Below, piece after piece: positions 60,600-64,000 of a DNA stretch of 64,000 nt. Under the pieces are notes generated by a model. That model was not told the DNA's origin. It was given only the letters and a program-made list of their open reading frames with translations, and did not search any database. The stretch covers positions 10,413,460-10,477,459 of the forward strand of contig NC_087083.1 of the NCBI RefSeq assembly GCF_026151205.1. The letters are read 5' to 3'. The first letter of the stretch is position 1. Each line of letters opens with the position of its first letter. The position numbers were made by a program, and so were the translations under genes. The stretch is from Bolinopsis microptera. Lineage: Eukaryota > Ctenophora > Tentaculata > Lobata > Bolinopsidae.

Positions 60600-63500
60600 T
60601 TATTACGTATAAGCGGTTTGCTGGGTTACCCTTGCTACGCAGATAACTTGCACAATGTAATATTTTATAGTGGAACTGGAATAGAAGTGTTATTTATGTA
60701 AATCCGATTATGCTACAGACAATTATTTTGTATACAATTGAGCAAAGACCGGGGAGCTATTCCGAAAGTAAAGCAATTCAATGGCTAGCAGATTATTTCA
60801 ATTGTGCACTTTTGATGACCAATACTGAGTACGTTTGACAAGACAATGGAAGATTAGACCTAAATATTTTCAACACTAATGACTAAATACTTTCTTGTCA
60901 CATCAATTACATTGTTTTTCGTGATTAGGATCGATCGCACAATACGAACCGCTTTCGACGCGAATTCTTTGGAATACTTAGTTCAATATAGTTGCTCGGT
61001 TTTGTTTCGTGATATAAGCTGAATTGCAGTGACTATTTTGCGAGTCATTCCCTATTTAGTATGGGAATTTTAACAGAATTTTGATCTCGGCTAGCTAAAC
61101 AAACCTCAACATGATACAGATAGTGACCAAAACTGATTTATATTTTCAAAATTCCCATATAAGGCTATTGTACATAACATGATATTAATGTTTGAAATCT
61201 TTCAGATTTATATTAAATTGCACACCCTCGCTCTATAATATGAAGGACTTGTTTTAATTCTAAAAGTATAGAATATTCAGTATTTATATTACATTCCAGC
61301 ACATTTCAAAGCTCCATACGATTTGAGGACAGTGTTCCATTCATTTCACACACTTAGATGGGTCGCCGTTGAATTCATTTTTTAATTTGATAATGATATA
61401 TATAAATGGTGTGGAGATTCGACGATAAATACGTCTAATTACGAGGGGCATATAATTACATATAATTCCCAGTAAGCGGATTTAATACTGTTGTTACAGT
61501 TAATGACGCACAAAACCCTCATGAGTCATGCGTTTTTTATTACCACCCCATTTCAATTCCTGAAATCTAATCATTATATTCACTGGCCCACGATACAGCA
61601 TTAACAAAATTCGATTGGTTATTTCTTCATCCATCTCAGATTTCGTATTCTGTCAGTTTGGTCAGGTCTCCATCACGATGTAGCTCAGACGATCGAGTTA
61701 TTACTCGATTAACTCGGGAGATTTTCATGAACTTGAACTTAATTCCGAATGTTTATTGTTGATTGTGTAGACCTATAATTCTAGGGAATTTCCTCTGCAT
61801 TCTGATTTTTTTTGTTTGGTATTTTAACGTTCGAATGCATTGTCGATAATCGTTTTTTAACTCGACGGGGACCCTTTTGGAAAGATCCCGAAGATCGACT
61901 GTAGAGTGATTTAGCACGCTCGAAAAGGCCTATGCCAAAATCTTTAAACAATATCGATTTTTACTGTTGGAAGCTATCACGTGTTAGTAAAAGTATTGAT
62001 CACCTTGTCATTATCATAGATTTATAGATATGGATTGTGGATACCGATAGGGAGATGAACCATATTTGTTAATTTAACTCGACTCTTTGATTGATTATTG
62101 GTTAATCGCTATAAAAAATACACATTTTTCTTAGCAATACCATTGAATAATATCCAACCGCTCATTAGTTCCTGGCCATAATCACTTAAGTGGACAATAA
62201 CGTGTAAAAACAACATCATCACATCTCGGCATTTTTATTTCCATCATTATTCCTCCCCAATAATTAAACAACATCATCACATCTCAACATCTTTATTTCC
62301 ATCATTATTCCTCCCCAAAGTTTGACCTAAACCAGATAATCGGACTAATGCCACATAATCAAATAACTTTTCCATCCCATCACGTACCTCCTTCCATTTC
62401 TACAGAACCCCACAAAACAGTTTACAGTATTGCCCACCAAACAGCCAGCTTCATCTATCAATTTACGTTTTACCTGTTCACACCTCTGAATCAGCCGTCC
62501 AATCACACTCGGATTAGCTGGTCACGTGACTAGTGACTACTGGTCACGTGGTATGGTCCGTAAAAGTAAACCCCGACCCGCTTCCGGCTGAACCCACTTG
62601 AGTAGCCGGTGTTGTGGGTTATGCTTATACTTTTTTGGAAGTGTAAGTAGCCGTCATATTTTAATACTTTCAACACTACTATATAACAAATAATTTGAGG
62701 AAACAATATAACAGAGTCGATATATTTTAATTTTGCCATGGGGTGGCAAGTCCTCATTTATCGTAGTCCGATAGTTTCACTGCATTTAACTAGATATAAC
62801 TTAAAAATGCAGGCTCCGTCCGTGTGTGTGCTGTGTTCTTTGTGATATTTACAGTGAGGCGGCACATTCACACTTTGCTTTAGTGCAAATTTTCCGTGTG
62901 CTTGTTTTAGGTTTAAACTTAAGGGTATTCCAAGCAATAATACAAATTAAGAATGCAATCATATATGTTAAATGATTTACATGTCATATATAATAATGTT
63001 ATTCACTTTTATGTGAATCATGTGAATAATATTATTTTATTATTTCTGCTCTTAATTTTATGAGTATGACTTATGAGGCCCAATTTAAGGCATCCCACGT
63101 ACCTCCGTTTTTGCCAGAGTTCAGGAAGTAAAATTAACGGCTACCCTTCTTAATAAACTTATTGAGTTATTATAAACTCGTAGAAACTGTTGAGTGTTTA
63201 CGAGCATTATTACGTTGAGTGGTTGTCTTATTGCCTCTGATACTTAATCTGCAGCACATTTATAAACGAATAGAGCATATTAGTGCGTTTGCTAAATTCA
63301 ACCGTCCCGGAATTTTCCATTTCTGTTCATTATATCTATTAAGATTAAACTTTTATTTTAAAATCTTATAAACTCTCAAAATTTGTATTACCTTGTCACT
63401 CAGTCAGTCTCTGCGAACTTGGTATTTTGTGATTTGTATTCTGTAGTATGTATATTGACGAAGAAAAACTCCCGGATTTAATTTAAGTCGACCCTGATTA

Positions 63501-64000
63501 ATTTCACTCTAGTTTAAATTAAATCATGGCATTATTTGGCCCAACAAAATACAAATAAATTAAAGCCAATTAAGTGAATAAAAGATTTTTTACCTTGAAG
63601 TTGAACACAATTTAATAAAATAAAATTAAAGTTGTTCTTTTTATTTTCTTTTGTATGTGGTGAAATTTTCCATTAGTACAGACAACTCTTTGTTCACGTA
63701 TACAATATGTACAATATTATATACTGTAAGAAACAGGAACTGCAAGGCAACTGAGCACAAGATATTAATAGAAAATAGGAAAATATAATACACTGTAGAG
63801 TGTAGAAGCCTGGTAAAACTATTTAACTTTCAATAATAAATGTGTTTTACGTAAGTAGTAAGCACTGCACGGAAAAGCTCTCCATCATGATCTACTCATA
63901 CTTAGAATTGGATCAATTCTGCTCGATATTATTCTGCCAGAGCTATTAACAAAGTGATCCTCACTTGTTCTATGCTCATGTGGTTGGAGTTGTGAAGCTC
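60600..64000. other. Intergenic stretch, no gene recognised
   Basis: AT-rich throughout. The one clear structure is a 58-bp tandem duplication at 62212-62320 (aacaacatcatcacatctc ... cattattcctcccca). No exon candidates with family similarity. Confidence 0.5.

Overview
The window is animal nuclear DNA, probably from an early-branching or other invertebrate. Genes are split by GT-AG introns of about 0.2-7 kb. Microsatellites, minisatellites, CR1-like LINEs and small inverted-repeat DNA transposons fill the rest. No species is assigned. Exons were joined by hand from splice consensus, codon phase and protein-family sense, so the models are predictions.

Layout. (1) 1-20188, minus strand: the 5' part of a secreted or membrane protein gene with a signal peptide, an LCCL-like cysteine domain and at least three immunoglobulin (Ig) domains. 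Eleven exons join in consistent phase, and the gene runs off the left edge. Its 7-kb intron (3327-10295) holds a plus-strand ankyrin-repeat gene (6275-8944). (2) 20200-23600: upstream DNA, mostly featureless. (3) 23600-30170, minus strand: a nearly complete CR1-like LINE with an SGNH-esterase ORF1 and a PHD/endonuclease/reverse-transcriptase ORF2. ORF2 is broken by a 1,724-bp tandem duplication; two 5' monomer-like units precede ORF1. (4) 32826-44373, plus strand: a complete VPS15/PIK3R4 gene in 8 exons (1,236 aa). (5) 46635-50615, plus strand: a complete 8-exon gene for a 276-aa DUF445-like membrane protein. (6) 50600-64000: no gene recognised; a four-part nest of DNA transposons (53553-57515) and a pogo/Tigger-like relic (59810-60589).

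The most unusual signal is a recurring link between tandem arrays and exon edges. Arrays start at 5' splice sites, end at 3' splice sites, or are built from the exon boundary itself. In VPS15 a 57-bp minisatellite of about 23 units repeats the 3' splice site plus the start of exon 6, and a 35-bp array repeats the last coding bases plus stop codon. Comparable arrays occur in the Ig and DUF445 genes. I know of no standard description of such clustering; it is the best candidate here for an undescribed process of intron or UTR growth.

VPS15 (PI3-kinase class III scaffold), the DUF445 protein and the Ig protein have no obvious shared pathway. They are ordinary neighbours in a repeat-rich locus.
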